This document shows positions 1 to 13,100 of a stretch of DNA of 64,000 nucleotides, piece by piece. Each line of letters starts with the position of its first letter. Within the stretch, counting starts at the first letter, position 1. Source of the stretch: Gymnothorax reevesii (taxonomy: Eukaryota > Chordata > Actinopteri > Anguilliformes > Muraenidae); contig CM056574.1 of NCBI GenBank assembly GCA_029721435.1, forward strand, positions 5,077,501 to 5,141,500, in the 5' to 3' direction. Position numbers and translations under genes: made by a program. The notes under the pieces are model-generated. The model ran no database searches, was not told the origin of the DNA, and was given only the letters and a program-made list of their open reading frames with translations.

Positions 1-364
1 AGACTTCACTGTTATATCCATTTTGCTTCTAATATTTTCCCTACACTTGAGCAACAAATACACAAAGGTACGAGTGGAAATAATATTTTTTATTAAGGAA
101 CTGTGGCTAATTACTACAGTATTTGCCATGGTTAATTCAAAAGGGAACTTTGCATGCAATACAGAGGTTGCAAATTCTGTTGCAAAGTGGAGATGGCGTC
201 ATTTGATCCTTTAAAAATACCTGGCTGAACATTTTTTAAAGCTGCAAATCCTTAAGGAGTACCATCTGTCAAAATCCATAACAACAAGACCTTCATCACT
301 CACACTGTGCTCACAGTTCCAGTACAGTTGTTTAGTTTTTTTCCCGAAGAGACCCGCAGTTTAA
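1..364. repeat. 5' flank of gene A, copy 1 of a duplicated block
   Basis: This stretch matches 55491-55880 upstream of gene C almost base for base, in the same orientation. It is the left part of a tandem duplication that carried a GBP gene with its upstream region. No exon is visible. The match begins at the window edge, so the true block start probably lies outside. Confidence 0.8.
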
Positions 365-762
365 AGGTGCTCTAAGTCTTGTTACATGGTTTCTAAGCTA
401 GAACATTTTTTTGTTCCATACAGCGAACATCTCCTCATGATCCGCTAGCTGCCTGCCCCCTGAATACGCTTTAAAAAAAAAAAGCAAAAGCGTGGTCCCT
501 GTGGACTGCAGAGGCTCCAAAAACTGCAACAAAGACAACCTGGTCCAGCCTGGACCATCCAGCCAATCACAGACAAAAGGCATGGAGGGGTGCGGTTTGG
601 GTTTTTTTTTTTTTTTAAGGGATTGACCATTTCAGGAAGCATGGGAGGGGGAGAGGGGGAGGGAGAGGAGGAGGGAAGGGCGAGCTAGCTCTCCGTTTTG
701 TTTGATAATGTCTCAAATGTCAACAGAAGTGATGTCCTTAGTGACTTGTCCTTAGAGCACCT
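365..762. mobile_element. MITE with TTAA target-site duplication
   Basis: A 398-bp element begins with aggtgctctaag and ends with its reverse complement cttagagcacct. It is flanked by TTAA at 361-364 and 763-766. The paralogous block near 55850 lacks it and reads cagttgaatag where the occupied site reads cagtTTAA...TTAAtag, which confirms a 4-bp TTAA duplication. TTAA targets are typical of piggyBac-type and some Kolobok elements. No coding capacity is seen, so it is non-autonomous. Confidence 0.75.
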
Positions 763-1029
763 TTAATAGCCTGATTAAGAGGGCCAGTGCCCATGGAGCT
801 AAGGGCCCAACAGCTGCGAAAATCTTCTTGTGGCGACACAGGGGCATGAAATTCCGACCATCCAGGTCCTAAACACTTGTACAAATGAATTTTAAACCAC
901 ATCCATAAATTACAGAGTCAGCTAACCTACATGTCAATGGTTAGTTGCAGTATTCACAAATCGATACTCTGATAGTGTGGCGTCTAAGCTCTGACCTTGA
1001 CACACCTTACGGGCTCCTTAGCTTGAGAA

Positions 1030-1084
1030 GAAAAGAACATCGTGTCAGGATCCCCTCACCTTGTGGGATGTTTACAGGCAGCAG
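1030..1084 (+). other. possible 5' non-coding exon of gene A
   Basis: A segment ending tttacaggcagcag|gtaaga is conserved with 60975-61030 upstream of gene C and has a good donor. In gene C the segment contains an ATG in frame with the GBP coding exon; in gene A the ATG is absent. It may be a 5' UTR exon. Conservation may simply reflect the recent duplication, so support is weak. Confidence 0.3.
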
Positions 1085-1249
1085 GTAAGAGTGATGCAGG
1101 AGAGCAGCAGTAAGTACTGACTTGCAGCACCAGATGGTGGTTAAATTTTTGGCTTTGTGTTAACTTCTCACTGTCCTTCAGATTGAAGGAACACAGAAAT
1201 GAAGGTATGCATGTGTATGTGTTTCCAGGTGGGTGTGAATTCTGTGAAC

Positions 1250-1424
1250 ATGAACAAGCCAGTGTGTCTGATTGCGAACACCAGTGATGGTGAGCTGCAG
1301 GTGAGCCAGGAAGCCCTGGACATTCTGTGCTCCATCAGGCAGCCTGTAGTGGTGGTGTCCATCGTAGGCTTGTACCGAACGGGCAAGTCTTACCTGATGA
1401 ACAGGCTGGCGGGGAAGAACACAG
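1250..1424 (+). CDS. gbp1: Gene A exon 1 (P-loop)
   Basis: Encodes residues 1-58 plus one base. It contains the G1 motif GLYRTGKS, with Lys46 and Ser47 for nucleotide and Mg binding. The donor is cacag|gtatgc. The coding sequence may begin inside a longer exon opened by an acceptor at 1228 (gtttccag). Confidence 0.9.
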
Positions 1425-1834
1425 GTATGCCCATATCTCCATTTTTAGGCTGGTAGTGGATACATGGCTAATCTGGCACAATAATCTATTCATTTTAGTT
1501 CACTTTCAGGTTTCTGGCTTGGTAAATTCTTTGCCGAGCTCTGCACTCTCAGAAAACATCCCTGGGTTCTCTCTGCAGGGTTCTCCTTGGGTTCCACCGT
1601 CCAGTCTGAGACGAAGGGAATCTGGATGTGGTGTGTGCCCCACCCCCGCAGAGCTGATCAAACTCTGGTGCTGCTGGACACTGAGGGTCTGGGGGATGTG
1701 GAAAAGGTAAGCCACGCCCACCTCACAACATTATCACTTCTTAAAGCACACCAATTCTGGTTTTTCATTACTAGGGTCCGAGCCCTAGGCAAAGCCTGGG
1801 CAGAGGACCCTATTGTTATTGCTGTGTTTCTTAT

Positions 1835-1867
<33 letters not shown>

Positions 1868-4010
1868 TTACGCCTCTTTGAGCTGAAATTTGACCCTCTA
1901 AACATGCTTAAAAACTCACCAAATTTGGCACTGTCATGGTTTGGGAGCCTTGTTAGCTCCTTTTTGTTACTCTCGTCCGGGACGATATCGTTTTGCTCGC
2001 CGTTGGATTCCTGGGCCAGCTGGCATTGATTGGGGGCGTTGCCTGGACTCTATTTAAGCTCCTGTTCTTCCTCGTTCGTGTTGCTGGAGTGTCATTTTTA
2101 CCTTGGCGCTTTAGCTGGTAAGAGCTTTTGAGAAGAGAGAGAGTATTGGCAGGATCTTTGCTGCATAAAAGGAAAAGTGTTAGTGAGTCAGGGATTCATT
2201 TGGTTTTTTATCCCCTTTACTTTTGTCTTTAGTTCGAGCTCGCCTGTCTGCTACCACGGGCGGCGTCAGGTCCGTTGGTAGCGCGAGGCTCGTGATTTCT
2301 ATCTGTTTTTATCTCTCAGCACGTTGCTGGTTTGTACTTTTATTTCGGGTCACTGCTCGTGGCGTCCTACCACCTAAGCATCACATGCACCTCATGTCTG
2401 GCGAAAAATTTTATAAAACGTAAACATTATCCCCATAGGTGCCCAAATGGCTCTCTAGCGCCACCCAGAAACATTAAATTGGCACTTAAACGGCCACCAC
2501 GACCTGTAGGAAAGCCATAGAGAGATTGAACCAAAGCTACATGGTTCATCTCATCAAGATCTAAAAATTAACCATCGACACCCCTGACCTGAATCGAACA
2601 GGAAGTTCGCAATTTGCATATCAAAATTGCTTTTCTCCCCAAAATATCCTAAATTTGCCCTTGAACAAACGCGAACTCCTTTAAGGTCTTTCATCCTATC
2701 GACCCCAAATGCTCTGCCAATGAAAACTACTTTAAAACTTTGTCAAAACTCGAACGGTTTTGATTTCTTGAGGCATCAGAGTTGGGGTCCCCAGCCTCGT
2801 TGGCTGCCTTTTTCTATGCGTATGCAATTTCCAACCTAAATGTGACCCCATTAACATGCACCAAAGCTAACCTAATTTTACAATTAATTCATAGTGGTTT
2901 CAATAATATTTAAAACATTAAAATTCTCCACATAAGAGCTAAAATGGCTCTCTAGCGCCACCTAAATACACTAAAATGGGGCTTTCACAATCACCACGGC
3001 CTGTCGCAATGTCATAAAATTCGGAAAAAATTCTTCATTCCTGTTGCATCTTGTCACTTGTAATTTGTTTTGATGAAAATTTATACAAGACTTCCCTTTT
3101 TGAAATAAAAAATGTTATGTATTTAGTTCACTGTATGCTAATATATATTTTCTTGCTGCGGACACACTGTTTATCGTATCAAAATGTCCCTTGGCATACT
3201 TTATAACCTCCATTTGCAGAAACTATATGCCAAGCATGGTACCATTTGCACGAATATTTGCCGAGATACTGACGTTATGAATTTTCATTTTTTGAAAAAT
3301 ATAGAGTGAAGGACTTCTGAATTCACCATAGGTTGCAGCGTATGAAAGTTTTGTCTGTGTTCAGTTGACATCCTTGAAATTTCGGCTGTCTAGGATTTAC
3401 GTGGAAGAAACATTTACTAATTTCTTTATTATTATTATTATGTTTTTCTTTGTGCTGCTACACATTCTGACCACCGGGTGGCAGTAGGTTCACATGGCTC
3501 ATCTCCCTTCACTAAGTTCATGAATGGGGGAATATTCCACAATACACAGCAGTGATAAAACCTGAGGTTTCCATTCAAACATATTTTCAGATTATGAGGT
3601 TCCTCCATCCTCAAGCAATTGGAGAGAGACAGATTCTTCTGACAATTAGGCTTTATTGAGGCATATTGCCAAAAGTAAAGCCAAGTTCTTTTTTCGCAAG
3701 AAGAACTGATTTCTTACTTTTTACATACAGTTTTTATACCTTCATCAAAGGAAATATATTCCAAATATGGTCTTTACGCATTCTCATTCTCATGCTACAA
3801 TTGGACAGGCAAACCAAAACACTGTTAGCTAATCCTTCAGTAATAAATAATGATTTTATTGAACAAATATTGATCAAAGCTACAGAAATCAAATACATCC
3901 TCTGATTATGTTTTTTGGATCAACTAAACAGAAGCTGCTGACTAATCAAAGCTACAGAAGCTGCTGCTTATGTGTGTGTGAGCTGCTCATGCATGTGTGA
4001 ACTGAATTGC

Positions 4011-4069
<59 letters not shown>

Positions 4070-4123
4070 CGTATGTGTTCGTGTGCTGCTTATGCCTGTT
4101 CATGTATCTGTGTGCACTGCTCA

Positions 4124-4158
<35 letters not shown>

Positions 4159-7100
4159 CTATATGTTCTTATGCTGCTTATGCCTGTGCATGTATCTCTG
4201 TGCACTGCTTGTGTGTGTGAACTGCTTGTATGTGTGTTTGTGTTACTGCTGATATACAATATGGTTATTGTTTATGATTATTGATCATGGTTATTATCCC
4301 CCACCAACACAAAGTGGGAGGGGATATAGGTTTGACCTCCGTCCATTCGTCCGTCCTTCCGTCCAAGATAAAGGGGACAGCTTTACTCAGACACTACTAC
4401 AGATACAGTAACCAAATTTAGTGTGTAGCTTCAGACCATAAAGGCCTTGATCAAGTTCGAAAATAAGAAGCGCACGACTGGCGGGGGATGTTGTAGACCA
4501 TGTCGACTTGTTATCCCCCGCCAACACGAAGTGGAAGGGGGATATAGGTTTGCCCCCCATCCGTCCGTCCTTCCGTCCGTCCGTCCGAGATAAAGGGGAC
4601 AGCTTTACACAGAAACTACTACAGACACAGTCACCAATGGCGAGGGATGTTGTAGACTATGCCGACTTGTTCAACATGGCATTTGTTCTACTGATGACGA
4701 ATGAATATGAGAAATATTGAAACATAATCCTCAACAAAATCTGCACAAGAAACTTTTACCAGGTCCCATGACTCATAACTCCACTTTAAAAAAGAAAAAT
4801 CTCTTTCAGTTAAGGGTTTTGCACTAAACTCAAGATATAACATTTTACTCTGTCTCGCAATGTCCGACGGTTGAGAATGCTCGACGGCACCCAAACACGT
4901 CTCGCCCCCACATCGATGTGCTCGGATGGGCGAGGACCCATCCAACGCTGCTTGCAGTTTTAATTTTAATGTCGTAGTCTGTGAATCATATCGTTTTTAT
5001 GAGCATTTAAAAGGTCTGTGTTGGAAAACAACTCAAAGTCACCTCCAGAAGAAGCGCTTTTTGCCGCAAAACACTCGGCTCCAGAGCTGACTGCAACGCT
5101 TCAATTGCTTCTGACCATTTTTTTCATCAGTTACTGATGTTACCAATTGAATTTTCGCACCACGCAGATAGTTTGGCACGCCCTTGAATCAAGTGGGTTA
5201 CGCCCACAGGGCTACACCGGTATTTGTTTCAAAAGCTCATTTGCACTCTGGAGCGGAAGTCCATTTATGGTTAGGGGCGTGACATTTCCCCACACAAAAG
5301 GTGGACCAATCACATGTGAGTGATCAAGTTGACCAATCACAGTGCACTTTGGTTTTCGGGAGGGCGGGGGCAGGACCTTAACAGTGCGTTTCTCAGACAG
5401 GTACTGCAGAAATGGCCAGCGTGAGAAAACTTGTGTTTTTTGTTTTTTTTTTTTTTTTTACAATGATGCGTTTAAAGGTCTTTTTTAGTAGATTTCAAGA
5501 ATGACCAATGAAAGGTCCCATAATGGGGGCACTTTAATGTCTTCAATGTTCAGGAATGAATGTGTTGTTACCATCTTCAGCTGAAAATTCATGGGGGAAA
5601 CAGAGTACTGGATGAAAAGAGGCAGAAATGAAGTAGAAAGACTACATTGTAGCAAAATCTCTTACCGACTTTTCTTGGCATGGCTAAAAGCGCTTAAAAC
5701 TACGAAAATGCAGTTCTATTTCGTTTGAACTTTGCCCTTTAAGGCTGTCTACAGTCTGAAAGGCTACGCTTATACTCATAAAATTTTCCAAAATGACATC
5801 CTATAAGGGCTTTTTTTTTTCGAACAAAGCAAATCCATGTCTTTCTAAATCGAAAGAGTTCTCTTTCCATAAGGGGGATCCAAAGAACGACACCTGGATC
5901 TTCTCTCTGGCCATCCTGCTGAGCAGCACACTGGTCTATAACAGCATGGGCACCATCAACAATGAGGCGGTGATGAGCCTACAGTATCCTTCGCTCTCGT
6001 TAAGTCAGTTCAGTACAGCTTTATTTCTATGGCACTTTTTACAGTGGGGCAGCTGCCTGGCCTAAGTTCCCAAAACAATTTATGAGGCAAAAAAGAAAAT
6101 GCTCAAACAGTGGTGAGGGGAAAAAACTGTTTAATGGGAAGTACTCGCAAGAGGAAGCTGGCTGTCATGGGGAAGCCCATCCTCCGCTGGCTGAGTAATG
6201 TTAACGGGTCTGAGTTTTACGTCTCAATTAAACTTCATTCAAATCTGATCATACAAATTAATATGATTGTACAGGCGAGATACATTTGATTGGGGTGCAG
6301 TGGGTAGCTTAGTCTAACAGTAAGAAGGATCTGGGCTTGAATATTTGGCTTCGGCGCAAAGGCTGCATGTTCTTCCTGTGTTTGTGTGAGTTTCCTCCTC
6401 GAACTCTAGGTTCCATCCGCACTCTGAAAACATACATCCCCGGCAACGAGGAGACTAAATTGTTGCTACAAGACAGGGAAATCTGGTTCTTGTGGTAAAT
6501 ACAGGGTAAATATGAGCAGGAAATGATCACAGTTAATATGCTAACTACACCTCTATCGATTAAACTGCCAAATAGATGTTAGGTGAAGAACCACTGTGGG
6601 GAGATACCATTACATAATATGACATAACATGACATGAGTGGCGAGACCAGGCCCTTAAGCCCAACTAGGCTCACCACTTTCCTATTACTATAGTGAATCT
6701 GTAACTTCAGATCCTTGATGACTAAATGGTATTGAGCACTAAGTCAAGTCTGCTCTTGAAAACTCTCAAGATTTCCGCCTCAATGATAAGGTCAGACAAG
6801 CTACTCCATACTGAGATGGCAGAGTGGAAAAAAGTTCTCAGTGTGAAATATCAGGGGGAACTCGGCCACAATGCAGGAGCCCATCCTCCACTGGCAAAGT
6901 GTACTGACTGTTAGATGCAGTAGGGATTCTGTCTTCATTATAATCACACAAGTGGGTAAATTAATAGCAAGAGGAAGTCCTTCTGAGGGTGCCGAGAGGT
7001 ATTGTGGCACTTCTGTCAGTCGAGGACGTGATGATGGTGTGTTTAGGAGCCAGAGCAGGAACAGGAACTGTGAATGTGGCAGAAACGACTCCACGCACTT

Positions 7101-10100
7101 CCTCAATAACCGTACAGCTATGTGACAGAGCTAACGGAGCACATCAAGGTGAAAACCTCCAAGGAGAAGGAGAGCGAGACGTCTTCTGACTACATCCGCT
7201 TTTTCCCCGCCTTCGTCTGGGCTGTGAGAGACTTCACGCTGGACCTGACGATCAACGGGGAGACAGCCACCGCTGACCAGTACCTGGAGAACTCCCTGAA
7301 GCTGAAAAGCGGTAATACCTGTTACCTGGATGTACCTGTCAGAAGCTACATTCGCTCAGTTTTTGTGTGGCTTACTTTCAAAATCAGATGCTGCATTCTG
7401 GCAAACTCTGCAGATGCAAACCCAGCACTTAAACTGGATGTTACTCCAAATAAAAATTAATGCCCAAAATTTTTATCAAATCTGCAACATTAGAAGACTT
7501 GTAAGGCTTTTCTAACATTCATGTTCCTAGCAGGTAGTGATGTCCACCACCAGACATGTTTGCCACCTTCCTAATGGAACCAATGGGTTTTATGAAGGGG
7601 GATCTTGAGCAACATCGCAAACTAGCTGGGTAGTAATGCCGGGATGTCTTTAGAAAGCCTTTATGATTTTAACAGAATCCGGCCTTTTAAGAGGCTGTGA
7701 TTAAATAAGCATTTTCCCATGTTCAATGTTAGAACTTTCCGTGGAGAGGTTATGATTCAGAAGAGTAGCAGACATGAATATGAGTGGGTACATTGATAAC
7801 GATGAAATAGCTATCAGTAGCACGAACACATCATTGCGAGGACACTGAGTAAAATTATCTAGTGCCAAAAGTTGACTGTGTCAAAGTGTTCCTCTGCAGC
7901 CAGATTATTATTATAATAGTATAATTATAATTATGTTTTTTTCCCACGCCTCATGATTCTCCATACAATTGAGAAACCCTTTGTTATTACAGATCAAGGA
8001 GAAAAAATGTGAAGGATTTTTAGTCATTACCATTACCCACAATCCATGTTCATGACGGGCGTATTACGCACCGTTGGCGGTGCTCTTGTTAGTCATTACC
8101 ATTACCCACAATCTATGTTGCTGCAATTCTCAATGAATGAAGTATCTCCTGATGGCTGTTACTGCTGCTCTCCATGAGTGCTACAGCTAATACTAGCCCC
8201 TCACTTGTCTTTAATGAACCGTCTCTGATATTTCAGTATTACTTCCCCAGTCCATGATACAGTTGGTCTTGATTTGCGATATCTCTACAGATTTAGGTCT
8301 TCCAGGTCTTCACTCACTTCCTTTGCCTGAGACCCTGTTTCTCCTACATAACCAGCTGTCTTTGATCAGTTTGCGTCTGTATCATTTTCCTTTATCAGAA
8401 TTAGCTCATCATCTGTGGCCTACAAACGGCCCCTTACATAGTATTGCTTGTTCTCTGAAGTCCTAGTGGGTTCCATGGTCTATGCAGACTTGGGATGCCA
8501 TGGCTCTCAATTTCTTCCGGTCTTGTGCTGTCCTGGTGAAAGTTGTTATGTCTTGTCTTGTCCATTTCCTAAAATCTCCGTCCATGATTTTTTCAGTCTG
8601 CCTCTTCTCCTTTTCCTTCCATCAGATCTGTCTGTAGCTGTTATTCCCTCTCACAATGTGTCCAAAATACAGCATTTTCCTCTGTTTAATTCCTCTCAAT
8701 GATTTTGGTCTTTCCTTCACTCTTCTTAGTACTTCTTCATTGGTCATATGGTCTTGGTAAGACATTTTCATCATCTTTCTGAACATCCACATCTCAAACG
8801 CCCTGATCTCGTGCTCCATCTCTCCTGATATCGTCCTTGTTTCAGCTGCATATAAAAGTGTGGACAGTACATTAACATTTTGCCAGTCTCTTTGTTGTTG
8901 TTAATTTTAATTTATTTGATGTTAAAACATCGTTCATCTCAAGAAAATTTCCTCTTGCCATTTCAATTCTGCATCTAATTTCTTGGTCACTTTTCTCATC
9001 ATCAGAAATTTGCTGTCCTGAGTATTTAAACACTTTCAATTGTTCTAATATCTTTCCATCCAAGTAAATTCTGCATCGTGTTTCATCCGCTGTTCCTCTC
9101 ACCACCATCACTTTACTTTTCTTAATATTCATCGATCCGAGGGCTTCGCTTCTTCTTATTACTTCCTGCACTATAATGTTCACCTGACCTTCTTATTCCG
9201 CTATCAGGGCTGCGTCGTCAGCATATCTCAGACTGTTGATACTCTCACCACCAGTCTTCACTCCCTCTAAATGTTCTGTTTCTTTGAGAATGTTTTCAGT
9301 GTATAGATTGAAAAGCTTTGGTGATAAAATGAAACCTTGTCTTTTTATAGGAAATTCCTTTGAACTGCCTCCATCAGCCCTTACTGCTGCAGCTCGGTCC
9401 CCATAGAGTGATTGTATGACTCTCATTTCTTTACCATCTATGTCCATTTTCATCAAGTCTCTGTAAGATGTTGATGATATACCATATCAAAGGCTTTTTG
9501 ATAATCATATGAACACATCTTTATACAGTTCCAGGTACTTATCTACTATGATCCTCAGATTAAAAATTCCTTCTCTTGTGCCTATTCCTGGTCTGAACCC
9601 TGATTGTGTGTCACTGATCGCCTTCTCTATTTTGCTGGTATTTCTCTTTATTATTATTATCTATAATAAGATTTTAATCACATGGCTCATTTACCTGATG
9701 GTCCTATATTCTGCACATTCTGCAGCCGTACTCCTCTTTAGGATAGTGATGAAAAGGGAATGTCTCAAGACTTTGGGAATTTCTCCTCCATCATATATGG
9801 CATTACATATTTTGGTTATGATGTTAACCCCTTGGTCATCTAAGGCTCTCAGTTCTTCACCTCGAATCTCATCCACACCTGGTGCTTTTCCTGCCGTCAG
9901 TTTTCCGATGGCATCTGACACCTCACTCTGCATCATCTCTGGTCCATCGAGATGGAACATTTCTTCCTTTTCTGGCCTGTTGTCCTCATAGTATTGATCA
10001 CTTATGTACTGACCCCATCTTTTAGAAACAAGTTAATAAATAAAAATAAATAAAGTGCCATCTGCATCTTTGCAGCCGCTGTTAGTCCTTCCTCCTTATT

Positions 10101-13100
10101 TTCTATCAGTCATCTGTTTCACCTTCTGGTGCACTGTTCTCATATGGTGATTATTTTCCAATATCTCAATGTCCTCTCACCTCTCATTGCACCACTTTTT
10201 CTTTGCTTTTTGACATTTCTTCTTTACGTCCCTGTCTAGTGATCTGTATCCCAGATCATCTTTTTCTTCTTTTTTCTTTCCTTCATCAAGTACAGAATTT
10301 CTTCATTCATCTACTCATTTCTGTGTCTTTCTTTTTTAGGAAGAACAGTTGCTGTAGAATGTTTAATGCTTTGTTTAAAACATTCATTTTCTGGGGTTTG
10401 TTCCACATTTTCTTGCATAATCACGTCACATTTATTGGTCACTGTAACAGAACATCTTACTTTCATGTCTTCATTTTTCAACATATCTACGTCCCTGTTG
10501 TCATTTGTCTTGCCTTTCTTTGGTACCTTAGGTTTCAGATTCATTTTTGTCCATCATAGACAGTGGTCTGTGTTTGCATCTGCCCCTGGGTAAGGTCTCT
10601 GAAAGACATTTTAATATGGTTGGGTCTAGTATTCTTGTTTTGATAAATACCACTCTTATTTCAGGGTGTGTGCAGTCGCTTTTAAAACACTGTAGTTCAG
10701 CCTTTAATCAAAAAGTCAAATATGGACTCCTCCTCAGGCCAATTTCTATGCTACCTTTTCTAGCCAGTTTTGGAGATGGTAGCTTTTATTCAACAAACAT
10801 TTTTAGATAACCACCATTGTATGTATAAAAAGTTTCTACCTAGTTTTAAATGGTACAGCAATACTGAAACATATTTTTAAGAGTTCTTGATAATCTTCTC
10901 TTTAACTGTTGACTCAGGGAGGTTTGCTACTCTGATGCGCCTAGACCTGACAGCTGTTTTTTTTACTGTGGATCATATGGTCCTTTTATCACATCTTGAA
11001 CAGAGTGTAGCCATTAAACGTATGAACCTCAAGGATTTTCAGTTCTCAGTTCCCTTCGGTGAATACTCTATGACTGCAGGCCTACTTAGTGGGGTCCCTC
11101 AAGGCTCCGATTTGGGCCCCATCCTTTCTTCATTGTACATGCTACCCTTGGGGTCCATTTTTAAGGAACATAATATTTCTTTTCATAGTTTTGCTAATAA
11201 TATTTAGATCTATATGCCTGTAAAAATTAAAATTAAAACTTCAGTGCAGCCTTTGAACTGGTTAAAAGATATCAGAACTTGGTTGGATTTGAACTTTCTC
11301 TAGCTTATAGAAAATAAGACTTAGATCATTATGTTTGGATGAGCTGACCTGTTGGTTGACTCTGATGGTGCACTTGGCCCTTTGGCTACTTACAGTACAT
11401 TATTTGTTTAGAATCTTGGTGTGACTTTGGCAGCTGCTTCAAATTTTACAAAATTTAACAAAGGTTAGTTCATGTGGCAAAACTAATTTTCTCTGTGTTG
11501 ACTTTTAGCTTAAGTAATGGCCTCTCTTTGCTAACAATTTGGAGATATTTATGCTTTAATGTGCTGTTTGATTAGACTTTACTAATTATGCATTTGTGGG
11601 CATAAAACAATCATCTCTTCCTCATCTGCAGTTCTTTCAAATGCAGCAGCTGGTTTTCTACCTGCACAAAGAAAAAATGATCACATGACACCAGTTCTGG
11701 CCAGTCTCCGTTTGCCTCCTGTCCAATTCAGGATTGGTTTTAAGGTTTTATTGCTTGTCTCTAAAGGTGCCCTGTGTAAGAACTGATGTCAAAATATCCA
11801 AAAAAAATGAGCTTGACACAGCAAAAAATGAGAAGAAATAAGGGCAATGATGTCATAAAAAAGATGACAAGGTATAGTGTTGCAGAGATATCAACCTGAA
11901 TTAGCACGCTAAATCACTAGTTGCACTCCACTTTGTGTCATAATACCAGTTTCTGCTATGGGTGGTGGTATGTGGGCAACATAACAAGCCAAACTGCAGT
12001 GCACTAATAAATCGCACGACTTGAGCGCGTACTTGAACATGATGTCTATCATGTGGAAGATACATTAGCTGAGAAGCTTAAAATGGCTTTGATGATAGTG
12101 AACCCTAAATGAATGCACGAAACGTAACTGAAAACATTGCATAATGCAGTGAAACATGACAGAATGTTTAGTTGTGACTAATGATACTTGATTGCTAGAA
12201 GAGGTCTTGCTAATGAAGACTGCATATCAGGCAAACTGGTTGCATTCTGTGAAATTAGCATCAGGCGCGCGGCATGCGTAACATTCTAAAATGATCTTGT
12301 CCCCAATTTGATTTGTACATGTGCCGCTAAGATTACGTCATAATTCTGAACTCCGCTATAACTGTTTTAATGACTTACGGTAAAGTGATTGTCAACTAAC
12401 AGTGGTGATCGACTGGCCAGCTGATTTTGGGATCAGGCACTGGTTATGGTAAAGTTCGGCATTAGATAAATTTATTCACGCAAATGTTGACTCAGCATTA
12501 GCGCTTAACATTAGCCAACTTTACGTTGACGCTAGCTTGCTCAAAGCAGCAAATGTTATCTAACAAATGAATTTATTTCAAATGAACAATGACACATAAT
12601 TTGGACATATTTACTGGATCGGGTGAAGGGTGGTAGCTTGGCGATAAAGGTGGGGACGAATCATGGACGAATCAGGCTTGATGGGAGGAGGGACTGTGCC
12701 ATTTCTCGATTTTTATACTTGGGTCGACAAACTCACTTTCTGCCGGTATACTGCCCCCATTTTCTTTGTAGTGTGTAGCCTATGAATTTAATTTTTGGCT
12801 GCCATTACACAGGGCACCTTTAAAGTATTCAATGGGGTGGCCCTATCTAATCTCGCAGAATTCTTACATCATTACACTTTAGTCAGAGTGGTAAGGTCAA
12901 CCAACCAGATGCTCCTGGATGTTCGACATATAAGCTCAAATGCAGAGGTGACCAAGCCTTTGCAGGAGCTGCCCCTAATCTCTAGAATAGTATCTCTATT
13001 TATATAAAAACAGCTCTCCTAAATCGCTACTGAAGACTCTCCTCATCTCCCTGGGATTGAATTTCATTTGAGCTCGACACCATGACTCATTATCTGTTGT

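Larger units (their letters stand above)
1773..3490. repeat. interspersed repeat filling gene A intron 2
   Basis: Begins agggtccgagccctaggcaa and contains the phrases caccaaatttggcac and gctctctagcgccacc (twice), which I recognise as a common teleost repeat type. It is absent from the corresponding intron of gene C, so it entered gene A after the duplication or was lost from C. No open frame is convincing. Confidence 0.5.

Noticed and set aside
3972..4284. Cys/Val-rich and Thr/His-rich open frames
   Set aside because: Translations of (TG)n/(CA)n microsatellites.
11765..12819. hAT assignment with 8-bp TSD (ctctaaag/ctttaaag) for the element in the L2
   Set aside because: Possible on its own, but the similar element at 365-762 has an empty site that fits TTAA and not an 8-bp duplication, so the TTAA reading is preferred.
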